From assembly GCF_018070345.1 (NCBI RefSeq), contig NZ_JAGPXX010000047.1, positions 1 to 34,770 on the forward strand: a stretch of 34,770 bases of DNA, given 5' to 3'. This stretch comes from Streptomyces sp. F63 (lineage in GTDB: Bacteria > Actinomycetota > Actinomycetes > Streptomycetales > Streptomycetaceae). The position numbers were made by a program, and so were the translations under genes. Shown piece after piece: positions 14,131 through 21,884 of the stretch. Position 1 is the first letter of the stretch. Each line of letters opens with the position of its first letter. Under the pieces are notes generated by a model that was given only the letters and a program-made list of their open reading frames with translations, did not search any database and had not been told where the DNA came from.

Positions 14131-15225
14131 GCGCTCCCCGGTCCGCTCGTCCGCCCGCTCGTCCGCCCGCTCGTCCGCCCGCTCGTCGGGCCGTACGACG
14201 CCCAGGATCCGCATCGAGCCCGCTCCCGTGACGGTGATCTGCCGCCCCGGACGTGGGGCGTGCACGATGTCGCCGTCCCCGATGTACATCCCGACATGGC
14301 TGGCGTCCGCGTGGTAGATGATCAGGTCGCCCGGCCGCATGTCCCGGACGGGGATCCTGGGGAGCCGCTTCCACTGTTCCTGCGAGGTCCGCGGGATGGT
14401 CCGGCCGGCCGCGGCCCACGCCTGCGAGGTCAGTCCGGAGCAGTCGTAGGTGTCCGGGCCCTCGGCGCCCCACTCGTAGTCCTTGCCGAGCTGACCGGTG
14501 GCGTAGGCGAGGGCCTTCTTCCCCTCCTTGGAGGCCCGGGCGTCGATCTCCTCCAGCGCCCCGGAGTCCAGCCATACGGCCTGGGCCTTCCGGGCGGCCT
14601 CGTCCTCCAGCTCGCGCAGCCGCTCCAGCTCCTCGGCCTGCAGCCGCGACTCCAGTTCCTCGGCCGCCTCGATCCGCTGCTCCACCGACTTCTTGGCGAC
14701 GGCCTTCTTCTTCTGCTGCGCGCGGAGACGGCGGTACTCCTCGTCCGCGGTCTCGGCGTAGCCGTCCAGCCGCTCCCGAGTGTTCTCCAGGCTCGCGATG
14801 AGCCCCTGCTGCGCCTGCCGGCCCTTGCGGGCGGTGTCGGCGTCGTGCAGGAAGTCCCCCGAGCCGCCCTCCAGCAGCAGCTTCAGGATGTCGGGCATGC
14901 CGTTGCCCCGGTAGTGGGAGCGGACCATCGCGCCCGCCTGCCCCCGCAGCAGCTCCATCCGCTCTTCCGCGGCGGCGGTCTTCTTCTCGATACGGGCCAG
15001 CTTGCGCGACTGCTCGCGGGTCTTCTCCCGGGCCGCGTTGTACGCTTCCGTGGCGGCTTCCGCCTTGTGGTAGAGCGTCTCGATCTCCTTGCGGAGCTCC
15101 TCCAGACGCGGGGCCGGCGCCGGGTCGGGTTCGGCCGGTGCGGCCAGCGCGGTGCCCGGCGTCAGCAGGGCCCCCACCGCGCACACCAGTGCTGTCGCCG
15201 TCACGATCGTCCGCTGCCGCCCCAC
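14128..15225 (-). CDS. Secreted NlpC/P60 (C40) peptidoglycan endopeptidase
   Basis: A 365-aa secreted cell-wall hydrolase. A signal peptide (MGRQRTIVTATALVCAVGAL then LTPGTALA-AP) is followed by a long coiled coil (about 40-210; EELRKEIETLYHKAEAATEAY and so on) and a C-terminal NlpC/P60 domain. The catalytic Cys is in DTYDCSGLTSQAW, His in SHVGMYIGDGD, and a third polar His in VHAPRP. It should cut D-Glu-diamino acid bonds in stem peptides, as RipA/p60-like enzymes do; the coiled coil probably keeps it inactive or positions it. GTG 15225 is chosen for its GGAGG at 6 nt; TTG 15258 with AAGGAAG is an alternative adding 11 residues. The C-terminus is a repeated Ala-Asp-Glu-Arg run. It is divergent from pstS. 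Confidence 0.9.
   Translation of the reverse strand: MGRQRTIVTATALVCAVGALLTPGTALAAPAEPDPAPAPRLEELRKEIETLYHKAEAATEAYNAAREKTREQSRKLARIEKKTAAAEERMELLRGQAGAMVRSHYRGNGMPDILKLLLEGGSGDFLHDADTARKGRQAQQGLIASLENTRERLDGYAETADEEYRRLRAQQKKKAVAKKSVEQRIEAAEELESRLQAEELERLRELEDEAARKAQAVWLDSGALEEIDARASKEGKKALAYATGQLGKDYEWGAEGPDTYDCSGLTSQAWAAAGRTIPRTSQEQWKRLPRIPVRDMRPGDLIIYHADASHVGMYIGDGDIVHAPRPGRQITVTGAGSMRILGVVRPDERADERADERADERTGER
14141..14190 (-). repeat. 12-bp tandem repeat coding Ala-Asp-Glu-Arg
   Basis: GTCCGCCCGCTC occurs three times exactly (14149-14160, 14161-14172, 14173-14184) with partial copies on each side. On the minus strand it encodes the repeated ADER tail of the NlpC/P60 protein. In-frame period and exact copies suggest strand slippage and possible length variation between strains. 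Confidence 0.8.
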
Positions 15226-15461
15226 CGGCCACCTCCGCCTCGTCCGCGTTGCCGTCAACTTCCTTGCTGACGTGATGTCTCTCAACCGCGGATGGTTGCA
15301 CGGCTGAGCGGAATACGACAGAGGGGGGCGAGTTCGCGCCATTGCGCAAGAGCTCTCCGTATGCCGGGCAGGCATCACGCGGGCAGAACCTTCACCCCAT
15401 CCGTCACACCCGTCACGCGGCGTGCCACACGTCGGACCGGGTCGCCGCACTGATAGGCGAG

Positions 15462-15505
15462 GTTCACCCGGTGTTCACCCTCCCCCGTCGATCGATTCAC
15501 CTGAT
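15462..15505 (+). promoter_or_regulatory. PHO box (PhoP direct repeats) of the pst operon
   Basis: Two exact 11-nt direct-repeat units of the PhoP type, GTTCACCCGGT (15462-15472) and GTTCACCCTCC (15473-15483), stand head to tail. A third in-phase unit GATTCACCTGA follows two periods later (about 15495-15505), and weaker TTCACC/GTCACA words lie upstream (15390-15416). In Streptomyces, phosphorylated PhoP binds such GTTCACC repeats to activate pst under phosphate limitation. The start of pstS is 138 nt beyond the second unit. Confidence 0.9.
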
Positions 15506-15620
15506 CTGCCTAATTTCAGCCTTACCGGTCGGCGTGCAGCCGGCGGGTGAACGCAGATCCAGCAGTACCACCGACCTTGCTTCGCCGTCGCCGGCGGGCC
15601 CCAGGAAGGAACACACAAAG

Positions 15621-16751
15621 GTGAAGCTTCAGCGAAGGAACGTCCGCGGTCTGCGGGCCCTCACCGTCGGCGCGGCCGCTGTCTCGACGGCACTGCTCCT
15701 CACCGCATGCGGTTCGGACGACAACACGAAGCAGGGCAGCGACGACGCCACCAAGGCCGCCGGGAACATCAAGTGCGACGGCGAGGGCAAGCTCCTCGCC
15801 TCGGGCTCCTCGGCGCAGAAGAACGCCATGGACCTCTGGATCAAGAACTACATGGCCGCCTGCCCCGATGTGCAGATCAACTACAACCCGATCGGCTCGG
15901 GCGGCGGCATCACCCAGTTCAACCAGGGCACCACCGCCTTCGCCGGCTCCGACTCCGCCCTCAAGGAGGACGAGGTCGAGGCGTCGAAGAAGATCTGCAA
16001 GGGCGGCCAGGGCATCAACCTGCCGATGGTCGGCGGCCCGGTCGCCATCAGCTACAACCTCTCCGGCGTGGACAACCTCGTCCTGGACGCCCCCACCATC
16101 GCCAAGATCTTCGACTCGAAGATCAAGAAGTGGGACGACGCCGCGATCAAGAAGCTGAACCCGGACGCCAAGCTGCCGTCCACCGACATCCAGGCCTTCC
16201 ACCGCTCCGACGAGTCCGGCACCACCCAGAACCTGGGCAAGTACCTCGGTGCCGCGGCCCCGGACGCCTGGAAGTACGAGGCCGAGAAGTCCTGGCCCGC
16301 CAAGGGCGGCCAGTCCGCCAGCGGCTCCTCCGGTGTCGCCGCGCAGGTCAAGCAGGTCGAGGGCGCCATCGGCTACTTCGAGCTCTCCTACGCCACCAGC
16401 AACAACCTCAACTCGGTGAAGATCGACACCGGCGCCTCCGAGCCCGTCGAGGCCACCTCGGAGAACGCCTCCAAGGCGATCGCCGCGGCCAAGGTCGTCG
16501 GCAAGGGTGACGACCTCGCCCTGGAGCTCGACTACGCGACCAAGGCCGAGGGTGCCTACCCGGTCATCCTCGTCACCTACGAGATCGCCTGCGACAAGGG
16601 CAACAAGGCCGAGTCCCTGGAGGCCATGAAGTCCTTCCTGACCTACACCGCCAGCGAGGACGGCCAGAAGATCCTCTCCGAGGAGGGCTACGCCCCGATC
16701 CCGGACGAGATCGCCGCCAAGGTCCGCGAGATCGTCCCGACCCTCTCCTGA
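15621..16751 (+). CDS. pstS: Phosphate ABC transporter substrate-binding lipoprotein PstS
   Basis: A 376-aa lipoprotein that binds inorganic phosphate outside the membrane for the PstCAB importer. The signal ends in lipobox LLTAC (Cys about 30). The mature domain begins LLASGSSAQKNAMDLWIKNY and carries the phosphate-contact segments GSGGG-I-TQF, TAFAGSDSAL, FHRSDESGTTQNL and SGSSGVAAQV, all standard for PstS. GTG 15621 has AGGAAGGA about 10 nt upstream; the frame upstream of it is out of context. It is the first gene of pstSCAB, controlled by the PHO box upstream, and separated from pstC by a very strong hairpin that should keep pstS mRNA most abundant. Confidence 0.97.
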   Translation: MKLQRRNVRGLRALTVGAAAVSTALLLTACGSDDNTKQGSDDATKAAGNIKCDGEGKLLASGSSAQKNAMDLWIKNYMAACPDVQINYNPIGSGGGITQFNQGTTAFAGSDSALKEDEVEASKKICKGGQGINLPMVGGPVAISYNLSGVDNLVLDAPTIAKIFDSKIKKWDDAAIKKLNPDAKLPSTDIQAFHRSDESGTTQNLGKYLGAAAPDAWKYEAEKSWPAKGGQSASGSSGVAAQVKQVEGAIGYFELSYATSNNLNSVKIDTGASEPVEATSENASKAIAAAKVVGKGDDLALELDYATKAEGAYPVILVTYEIACDKGNKAESLEAMKSFLTYTASEDGQKILSEEGYAPIPDEIAAKVREIVPTLS

Positions 16752-16757
16752 TCCGAG

Positions 16758-16793
16758 CCGGCAGGCCCCGCGGAACCCCGCGGGGCCTGCCGG
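16758..16793 (+). terminator. 16-bp intercistronic hairpin between pstS and pstC
   Basis: A perfect 16-bp stem, CCGGCAGGCCCCGCGG (16758-16773) / CCGCGGGGCCTGCCGG (16778-16793), with loop AACC and no U-tract. It begins 7 nt after the pstS stop. It can act as a partial terminator or a 3' stabiliser of the pstS mRNA, giving excess binding protein over permease. Confidence 0.85.
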
Positions 16794-16851
16794 ACGAACC
16801 CATCCGGTGCACCGCCGCCAGGGGAACCTCCCCACCCAGACCGGAGCCATC

Positions 16852-17850
16852 ATGACTACCGCATCCAGCGCGTCGACACCGCCGCCGGCGCGCCTCACAC
16901 CAGAACCGGCCGCGAAGGGAAAGGCCACCCGCCCCGGGGACAAGATCTTCATCGGGCTGTCCCGGGGCTCCGGCATCTTCCTGCTGGTCGTCATGGCCGC
17001 CATCGCGGCCTTCCTCACCTACCGCGCGTACATCGCGATCTCCGAGAACGAGGCCAACTTCCTCACGGCCTTCGAGTGGAACCCGCAGGGTGACCCGCCG
17101 GAGTTCGGCATCGCGATCCTCGCCTACGGCACCGTCGTCAGCTCGATCATCGCCATGATCATCGCGGTGCCGATATCCGTGGGCATCGCACTCTTCGTCT
17201 CCCACTACGCCCCGCGCCGGCTGGCCGGCCCGCTGGGATACGTCATCGACCTGCTCGCCGCCGTCCCCAGCATCGTCTACGGCCTGTGGGGCGCGCTCGT
17301 GCTGGTGCCGTACCTCGACGGCATGAACATGTGGCTCGACCAGTACTTCGGCTGGACCTACATCTTCGACAAGTCCGGCAGCGGCCCCGCGCGGAACCTC
17401 TTCACCGTCGGCATCCTGCTCGCCGTGATGATCCTCCCTGTGATCACCAACGTCACCCGTGAGGTCTTCCTCCAGGTGCCGAGGATGCACGAGGAGGCCG
17501 CGCTCGCTCTCGGCGCCACGCGCTGGGAGGTCATCCGCATGTCGGTGCTGCCCTTCGGCCGCTCCGGCATCATCAGCGCCTCCATGCTGGGCCTGGGCCG
17601 CGCGCTCGGCGAGACGATGGCCGTCGCCACCGTCCTGTCCCCCAGCTTCCTCTTCTCCGGGCATCTGCTGGACCCGGGCGGCGGCACCTTCGCGCAGAAC
17701 ATCGCCGCCAAGTTCAACGAGGCCAACGAGTTCGGCCGGGACGCGCTCATCGCCTCCGGTCTCGTCCTCTTCGTCATGACGCTGCTGGTGAACGGCGCGG
17801 CCCGGCTGATCATCGCCCGCCGCAAGGAGTACTCGGGGGCCAACGCATGA
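16852..17850 (+). CDS. pstC: Phosphate ABC transporter permease PstC
   Basis: A 332-aa membrane subunit of the high-affinity phosphate importer. After a Pro/Ala-rich cytoplasmic N-terminus of about 35 residues there are six predicted helices (first IFLLVVMAAIAAFLTYRAYIA; last LIASGLVLFVMTLLVNGAA). The EAA loop that contacts PstB reads EEAALALGATRWEVI, then GRALGETMAV. ATG 16852 with CCGGAG upstream is chosen over an earlier in-frame GTG at 16807. Its stop overlaps the pstA start (ATGA). It pairs with PstA to form the channel. Confidence 0.96.
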   Translation: MTTASSASTPPPARLTPEPAAKGKATRPGDKIFIGLSRGSGIFLLVVMAAIAAFLTYRAYIAISENEANFLTAFEWNPQGDPPEFGIAILAYGTVVSSIIAMIIAVPISVGIALFVSHYAPRRLAGPLGYVIDLLAAVPSIVYGLWGALVLVPYLDGMNMWLDQYFGWTYIFDKSGSGPARNLFTVGILLAVMILPVITNVTREVFLQVPRMHEEAALALGATRWEVIRMSVLPFGRSGIISASMLGLGRALGETMAVATVLSPSFLFSGHLLDPGGGTFAQNIAAKFNEANEFGRDALIASGLVLFVMTLLVNGAARLIIARRKEYSGANA

Positions 17851-18926
17851 GCCACACCGTCATCGACCGCAAGCCCAGCACCGGCGAGGCGCCCCCCGCC
17901 CGCAGCCTGGCCCACCGCAGGATGCCCCGCTGGGCCCCCGCGGGCATCGCCCTCGCCTCCGTCGCGCTGGCCTCCGCCCTCGGCATGGCCGCCGGCTGGG
18001 AGAGCCGGGTGCAGTGGGGCATGATCGCCGCGGCCTTCTTCGTGATCGGCACCTATGTGATCACGACCGCCGTCGAAGGCTCCCGGCAGGCCAAGGACCG
18101 GATCGCCACGAGCGTCGTCTGGGTCTGCTTCGTCCTCGCGATCGTCCCGCTGGCCTCCCTCGCCTGGACGACCGTGCAGCGCGGCTCCCGCATCCTCGAC
18201 GGCTACTTCCTGTCGCACTCCATGGCCGGGCTGAACCAGAACACGCCCGGCGGCGGCATCTACCACGCGATCATCGGCACCCTGGAGCAGGTGGCCATCG
18301 CCACCCTCATCGCCGTGCCGATCGGCCTGCTCACCGCGATCTACCTCGTCGAGTACGGCCGGGGCTCGCTCGCCCGGGCCATCACCTTCTTCGTGGACGT
18401 CATGACGGGCATCCCGTCGATCGTGGCCGGTCTGTTCATCCTCTCCACCTGGGTGCTGACCTTCGACATGGGCCCGTCCGGCTTCGCCGGCTCGCTGGCC
18501 CTCACGATCCTGATGTTGCCGGTCGTCGTCCGTTCCACCGAGGAGATGCTCAAGCTCGTGCCCAACGAGCTGCGCGAGGCCTCGCTCGCCCTCGGTGTGC
18601 CGAAGTGGCGGACTATCCTGAAGGTGGTCCTGCCCACCGCCATCGGCGGTATCACCACCGGCGTCATGCTGGCGGTGGCCCGGATCGCCGGTGAGACGGC
18701 CCCGGTCCTGCTGCTGGTCCTGGGCAGTTCCTTCATCAACAACGACCCGTTCGACGGCACGCAGGCGTCGCTCCCGCTGTACGTGTTCCAGGAGTACATG
18801 CTCGGCACCCCGCACTCGTACGACCGGGCCTGGGGAGCGGCGCTCGTCCTGATCATCTTCGTGATGGTCCTCAACCTGGTCGCCCGCGGCATCGCCCGCT
18901 GGAAGGCACCCAAGACCGGCCGCTAA
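17847..18926 (+). CDS. pstA: Phosphate ABC transporter permease PstA
   Basis: A 359-aa second permease. It has extra N-terminal helices (ALASVALASALGMAAG, and AAFFVIGTYVITTAVEG) before the core helices. The substrate/ATPase-coupling loop is REASLALGVPKWRTILKVVL, with GGITTGVMLAVARIAGETAP after it, as expected for PstA. The start codon overlaps the pstC stop by four bases, so it is translationally coupled. Length is greater than the 280-300 aa of enteric PstA, usual for actinobacteria. It is followed by a short leader and pstB. Confidence 0.96.
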   Translation: MSHTVIDRKPSTGEAPPARSLAHRRMPRWAPAGIALASVALASALGMAAGWESRVQWGMIAAAFFVIGTYVITTAVEGSRQAKDRIATSVVWVCFVLAIVPLASLAWTTVQRGSRILDGYFLSHSMAGLNQNTPGGGIYHAIIGTLEQVAIATLIAVPIGLLTAIYLVEYGRGSLARAITFFVDVMTGIPSIVAGLFILSTWVLTFDMGPSGFAGSLALTILMLPVVVRSTEEMLKLVPNELREASLALGVPKWRTILKVVLPTAIGGITTGVMLAVARIAGETAPVLLLVLGSSFINNDPFDGTQASLPLYVFQEYMLGTPHSYDRAWGAALVLIIFVMVLNLVARGIARWKAPKTGR

Positions 18927-18982
18927 GGCACCGATATGCGGCTCCGTGCCCGGGGCCATCCCACACGATTGCGAGCAACACC

Positions 18983-19759
18983 ATGGCCAAGCGCATCGAC
19001 GTCAGCGGCCTCAGTGCCTACTACGGCGGCCACAAGGCGATCGAAGACATCTCCATGACCGTCGAGCCGCGGTCCGTGACGGCCTTCATCGGCCCGTCCG
19101 GCTGCGGCAAGTCCACCTTCCTCCGCACCCTCAACCGGATGCACGAGGTCACCCCCGGCGGCCGCGTCGAGGGCAAGGTGATGCTGGACGACGAGGACCT
19201 CTACGGCTCGAACGTCGACCCCGTCGCCGTACGCCGTACGGTCGGCATGGTCTTCCAGCGCCCCAACCCCTTCCCGACCATGTCGATCTACGACAACGTC
19301 GCGGCCGGGCTGCGCCTCAACGGCTCGTACAAGAAGCGCGAGCTGGACACGATCGTCGAGAAGTCCCTCAAGGGCGCCAACCTCTGGAACGAGGTCAAGG
19401 ACCGGCTCAACAAGCCCGGCTCCGGCCTCTCCGGCGGCCAGCAGCAGCGGCTCTGCATCGCCCGCGCCATCGCGGTCGAGCCGCAGGTGCTGCTGATGGA
19501 CGAGCCCTGCTCCGCCCTGGACCCCATCTCGACCCTTGCCATCGAGGACCTGATCTGCGAGCTGAAGGAGCGCTTCACGATCGTCATCGTGACGCACAAC
19601 ATGCAGCAGGCGGCCCGCGTCTCGGACCGTACGGCCTTCTTCAACCTGTCGGCCGTCGGCCAGCCCGGCAAGCTCGTCGAGATCGACGAGACGGAGCGGA
19701 TCTTCTCCAACCCCACCGTCCAGGCGACCGAGGACTACATCTCCGGCCGCTTCGGATAA
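18983..19759 (+). CDS. pstB: Phosphate ABC transporter ATPase PstB
   Basis: A 258-aa ATPase that drives phosphate import. Walker A GPSGCGKST (38-46), Q-loop in FQRPNPFPTMSIYDNV (91-106, the PstB-specific segment), signature LSGGQQQR (149-156), Walker B VLLMDEP (169-175), D-loop SALDP and switch His205 in VTHNMQQA. The C-terminal GKLVEIDETERIFSNP is also typical of PstB. ATG 18983 lies 56 nt after pstA, without a clear strong ribosome site. It closes the pst operon; phoU is not adjacent. Confidence 0.97.
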   Translation: MAKRIDVSGLSAYYGGHKAIEDISMTVEPRSVTAFIGPSGCGKSTFLRTLNRMHEVTPGGRVEGKVMLDDEDLYGSNVDPVAVRRTVGMVFQRPNPFPTMSIYDNVAAGLRLNGSYKKRELDTIVEKSLKGANLWNEVKDRLNKPGSGLSGGQQQRLCIARAIAVEPQVLLMDEPCSALDPISTLAIEDLICELKERFTIVIVTHNMQQAARVSDRTAFFNLSAVGQPGKLVEIDETERIFSNPTVQATEDYISGRFG

Positions 19760-19801
19760 TCCCGTCTCGCGGTGCTGCATGGCGGTGCCACCGCAAGACG
19801 A

Positions 19802-19835
19802 AGGGCCCGTTCCCGGTGTACCGGGGGCGGGCCCT
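19802..19835 (+). terminator. Terminator after pstB
   Basis: A 15-bp stem, 19802-19816 with 19821-19835, including two adjacent G-U pairs, loop TGTA, then TGTTCC. It lies 42 nt after the pstB stop and ends the pst operon. Confidence 0.8.
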
Positions 19836-19877
19836 GTTCCTGCCCGGCCCGGTCGCACGGGCCCCCGGCCGCGTGAG

Positions 19878-19968
19878 GCCGCCTCGCGGCGTGCGCGGGG
19901 TACGCCGCCTCGCGGCCTGCGCGGGGTACGCCGCCTCGCGGCGTGCGCGGGGTACGCCGCCTCGGCGG
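19878..19968. repeat. 26-bp GC-rich tandem repeat, about 3.5 copies
   Basis: Three contiguous 26-bp units (19878-19903, 19904-19929, 19930-19955) and a partial fourth. They differ at one base (GCGGCGTG or GCGGCCTG). Each contains the self-pairing word GCCGC-CTC-GCGGC, so the array can form repeated hairpins. It lies between the converging pstB and pit genes, beyond the terminator. Confidence 0.85.
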
Positions 19969-20006
19969 AGTCGGGACCGCCGTGACGGGGCGGCTCCCCG
20001 CGGCCC

Positions 20007-21005
20007 TCAGCCGAGGACGAGGTTCACGGTCCAGAAGGAGACCGCCGCCACCAGCGCCGCGGCCGGCATGGTGATGAACCAGCCCATCACGATGTTCTTG
20101 GCCACGCCCCAGCGGACCGCCTTGAGCCGCCGGGTGGAGCCCACGCCCATGATCGCCGAGGTGATGACGTGGGTGGTGGAGATGGGCGCCTGGAACATGA
20201 ACGAGGCGGTGTACATCACCGAGGCGGCCGTGGTCTCCGCGGCGAAGCCCTGCGGCGGGTCCAGTTCGATGATCCGCCGGCCCAGGGTCCGCATGATCCG
20301 CCAGCCGCCCGCGTAGGTGCCGAGCGAGAGCATCAGGGCGCAGGAGACCTTCACCCAGACCGGGATCTGGTCGCCGTAGTCCTCGACATCGGCGATGACC
20401 AGCGCCATCACCACGACGCCCATGGTCTTCTGCGCGTCCTGCAGACCGTGCCCCAGGGCCATGCCGGCCGCGGAGACCGTCTGCGCGATCCGGAAGTGCC
20501 GCTTGGCCTTGTGCGGGTTGGCGCGGCGGAACATCCACAGGATGGCGGTCATGGCCAGATAGCCGAGGGCCATACCGACCAACGGCGACAGGAACATGGG
20601 GATGACGATCTTCTCGACGACCCCCATCCAGTAGACGGCGATGGAGCCGGCCAGGGCGGCCCCCACCATCCCGCCGAAGAGCGCGTGGCTGGAACTCGAC
20701 GGCAGCCCGAAATACCAGGTGATCATGTTCCAGACGACCGCCCCCATGAGGGCGGCGAAAAGAATCGCCATGCCGCGCGAGCCGCTCGGCGTCTCGATCA
20801 GGCCCTGGCTGACGGTCTTGGCGACCCCGCTGCCCAGGAAGGCACCGGCCAGGTTCATGACCGCGGCCATCAGCAGGGCCGCCCGGGGGGTCAGCGCGCG
20901 CGTCGAGACGGAGGTCGCGATGGCGTTCGCGGAGTCGTGGAAACCGTTGGTGTAGGTGAAGCCGAGCGCTACCCCGATGGTGACGATGAGTGCGAAGGTG
21001 TCCAC
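20007..21005 (-). CDS. pit: Low-affinity inorganic phosphate transporter Pit
   Basis: A 332-aa PiT-family secondary transporter that imports (metal-)phosphate with protons or sodium. Both inverted-repeat signatures are present: GFHDSANAIATSV near residue 21, and GHGLQDAQKTMGVV in the second half, along with GLPSSSSHAL and APISTTHVITSAIMGVGS. About ten helices are seen. GTG 21005 lies 6 nt past the DUF47 stop, so translation is probably coupled to it. DUF47-pit pairs are a standard actinobacterial unit; with pstSCAB opposite, the locus holds both high- and low-affinity phosphate uptake. No PHO box is seen upstream. Confidence 0.95.
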   Translation of the reverse strand: MDTFALIVTIGVALGFTYTNGFHDSANAIATSVSTRALTPRAALLMAAVMNLAGAFLGSGVAKTVSQGLIETPSGSRGMAILFAALMGAVVWNMITWYFGLPSSSSHALFGGMVGAALAGSIAVYWMGVVEKIVIPMFLSPLVGMALGYLAMTAILWMFRRANPHKAKRHFRIAQTVSAAGMALGHGLQDAQKTMGVVVMALVIADVEDYGDQIPVWVKVSCALMLSLGTYAGGWRIMRTLGRRIIELDPPQGFAAETTAASVMYTASFMFQAPISTTHVITSAIMGVGSTRRLKAVRWGVAKNIVMGWFITMPAAALVAAVSFWTVNLVLG

Positions 21006-21011
21006 CGGGGG

Positions 21012-21632
21012 TCAGGACTCCTTGACCGCGATGGTCTCGACGGTGTTGGCCACGTGTTCGAATGCGTCCGCCGCCTCCTCCAGCACGTCCACGATCTGCT
21101 TGAGCTTCAGCACGTCCATGGCGTCGTACTTGCCGTTGAAGAGCTGGGCCAGCAGCTTGCGGTGGATCTGGTCGGCCTGGTTCTCCAGGCGGTTGACCTC
21201 GATCCAGTACTCGGTGAGGTTCGTCATGGTGCGGAGGTTGGGCATCGCCTCGGCGGTCAGCTCCGCGGCCCGCGCCAGGACCTCGATCTGCTGGTCGACC
21301 CCCTTGGGCAGCGTCTCGATCTGGTACAGGACGACCAGGTCGACGGCCTCCTCCATGAAGTCCATGATGTCGTCGAGCGAGGAGGCCAGGGAGTAGATGT
21401 CCTCGCGGTCGAACGGGGTGATGAAGGAGGAGTTCAACTGGTGGAAGATCGCGTGCGTGGCATCGTCCCCGGCGTGCTCGGCGGCCCGCATCCGGTCGGC
21501 GATCTCACTCCGTCCGGCGGGCTCCGCGCCGAGCAGTTCCATCAGGAGCTTGGAGCCGGTGACGATGTTGTCCGCGGAGGCGGCGAACATGTCGTAGAAG
21601 CTCGTCTCCCGGGGGGTCAGACGAAAGCGCAC
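21012..21632 (-). CDS. DUF47 family PhoU-like accessory protein of Pit
   Basis: A 206-aa all-helical protein of the DUF47/PhoU-like family. It begins MRFRLTPRETSFYDMFAASA, with SSFITPFDREDIYSLASSLDD carrying the E/D-x-x-x-D metal-cluster motif typical of PhoU folds, and a second copy-like EVNRLENQADQIHRKLLAQL. It is thought to regulate the adjacent Pit transporter. GTG 21632 is chosen because AAGGA lies 8 nt upstream and family members begin here; the longer frame to 21698 has a worse context. It is the first gene of the DUF47-pit operon. Confidence 0.92.
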   Translation of the reverse strand: MRFRLTPRETSFYDMFAASADNIVTGSKLLMELLGAEPAGRSEIADRMRAAEHAGDDATHAIFHQLNSSFITPFDREDIYSLASSLDDIMDFMEEAVDLVVLYQIETLPKGVDQQIEVLARAAELTAEAMPNLRTMTNLTEYWIEVNRLENQADQIHRKLLAQLFNGKYDAMDVLKLKQIVDVLEEAADAFEHVANTVETIAVKES

Positions 21633-21671
21633 GTCGGGTTCCTTGGGGTGCATGCGGATGTCGGCCGGAGC

Positions 21672-21688
21672 CGATGCTAAGCGCATCG
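21672..21688 (-). promoter_or_regulatory. Inverted repeat upstream of DUF47-pit
   Basis: CGATGC (21672-21677), loop TAAGC, GCATCG (21683-21688) stands 40 nt before the chosen DUF47 start. It could be an operator or a 5'-UTR hairpin; no known regulator box matches. Confidence 0.35.
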
Positions 21689-21775
21689 TTTCGGCCACGG
21701 GCAGCCGGTCCTCCTCGGTCCGGCCAGGGGACAGCGTACCCAGCCCGGAGTCCGGGAATCCGTCGGCAAATCCGG

Positions 21776-21800
21776 TACCCTATACCGGGCAGGGGTATAT
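21776..21800 (+). promoter_or_regulatory. CsoR-type operator
   Basis: TATACC (21781-21786), seven bases GGGCAGG, GGTATA (21794-21799) form a perfect inverted repeat, with an extra TACCC (21776-21780) at its left. AT-rich ends around a G/C core, with ATACC/GGTAT arms, match CsoR-family sites. It lies 85 nt before the csoR start and likely overlaps its promoter. Confidence 0.65.
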
Positions 21801-21884
21801 GCACCGGTTACGTCGGTTCCGCCGCACCTTGCCCGGTTCACCACCGATGAGGCCATGAGCGCCTCGCGCCCACGGGAGGACGCC

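Noticed and set aside
12312..14231. 639-codon plus-strand frame opposite the REC-PP2C gene
   Set aside because: It is a shadow of the phosphatase; low-complexity translation without motifs or start context.
15226..15461. Possible cyclic di-AMP (ydaO) riboswitch ahead of the NlpC/P60 gene
   Set aside because: Such switches often precede Streptomyces wall hydrolase genes, but I could not find the conserved core motifs or pairing in the minus-strand leader.
21807..21846. GTTACGT / GTTCCGC / GTTCACC words as a PHO box before csoR
   Set aside because: The spacing is irregular (9 and 20 nt), only one unit matches the consensus, and csoR is not expected in the Pho regulon.
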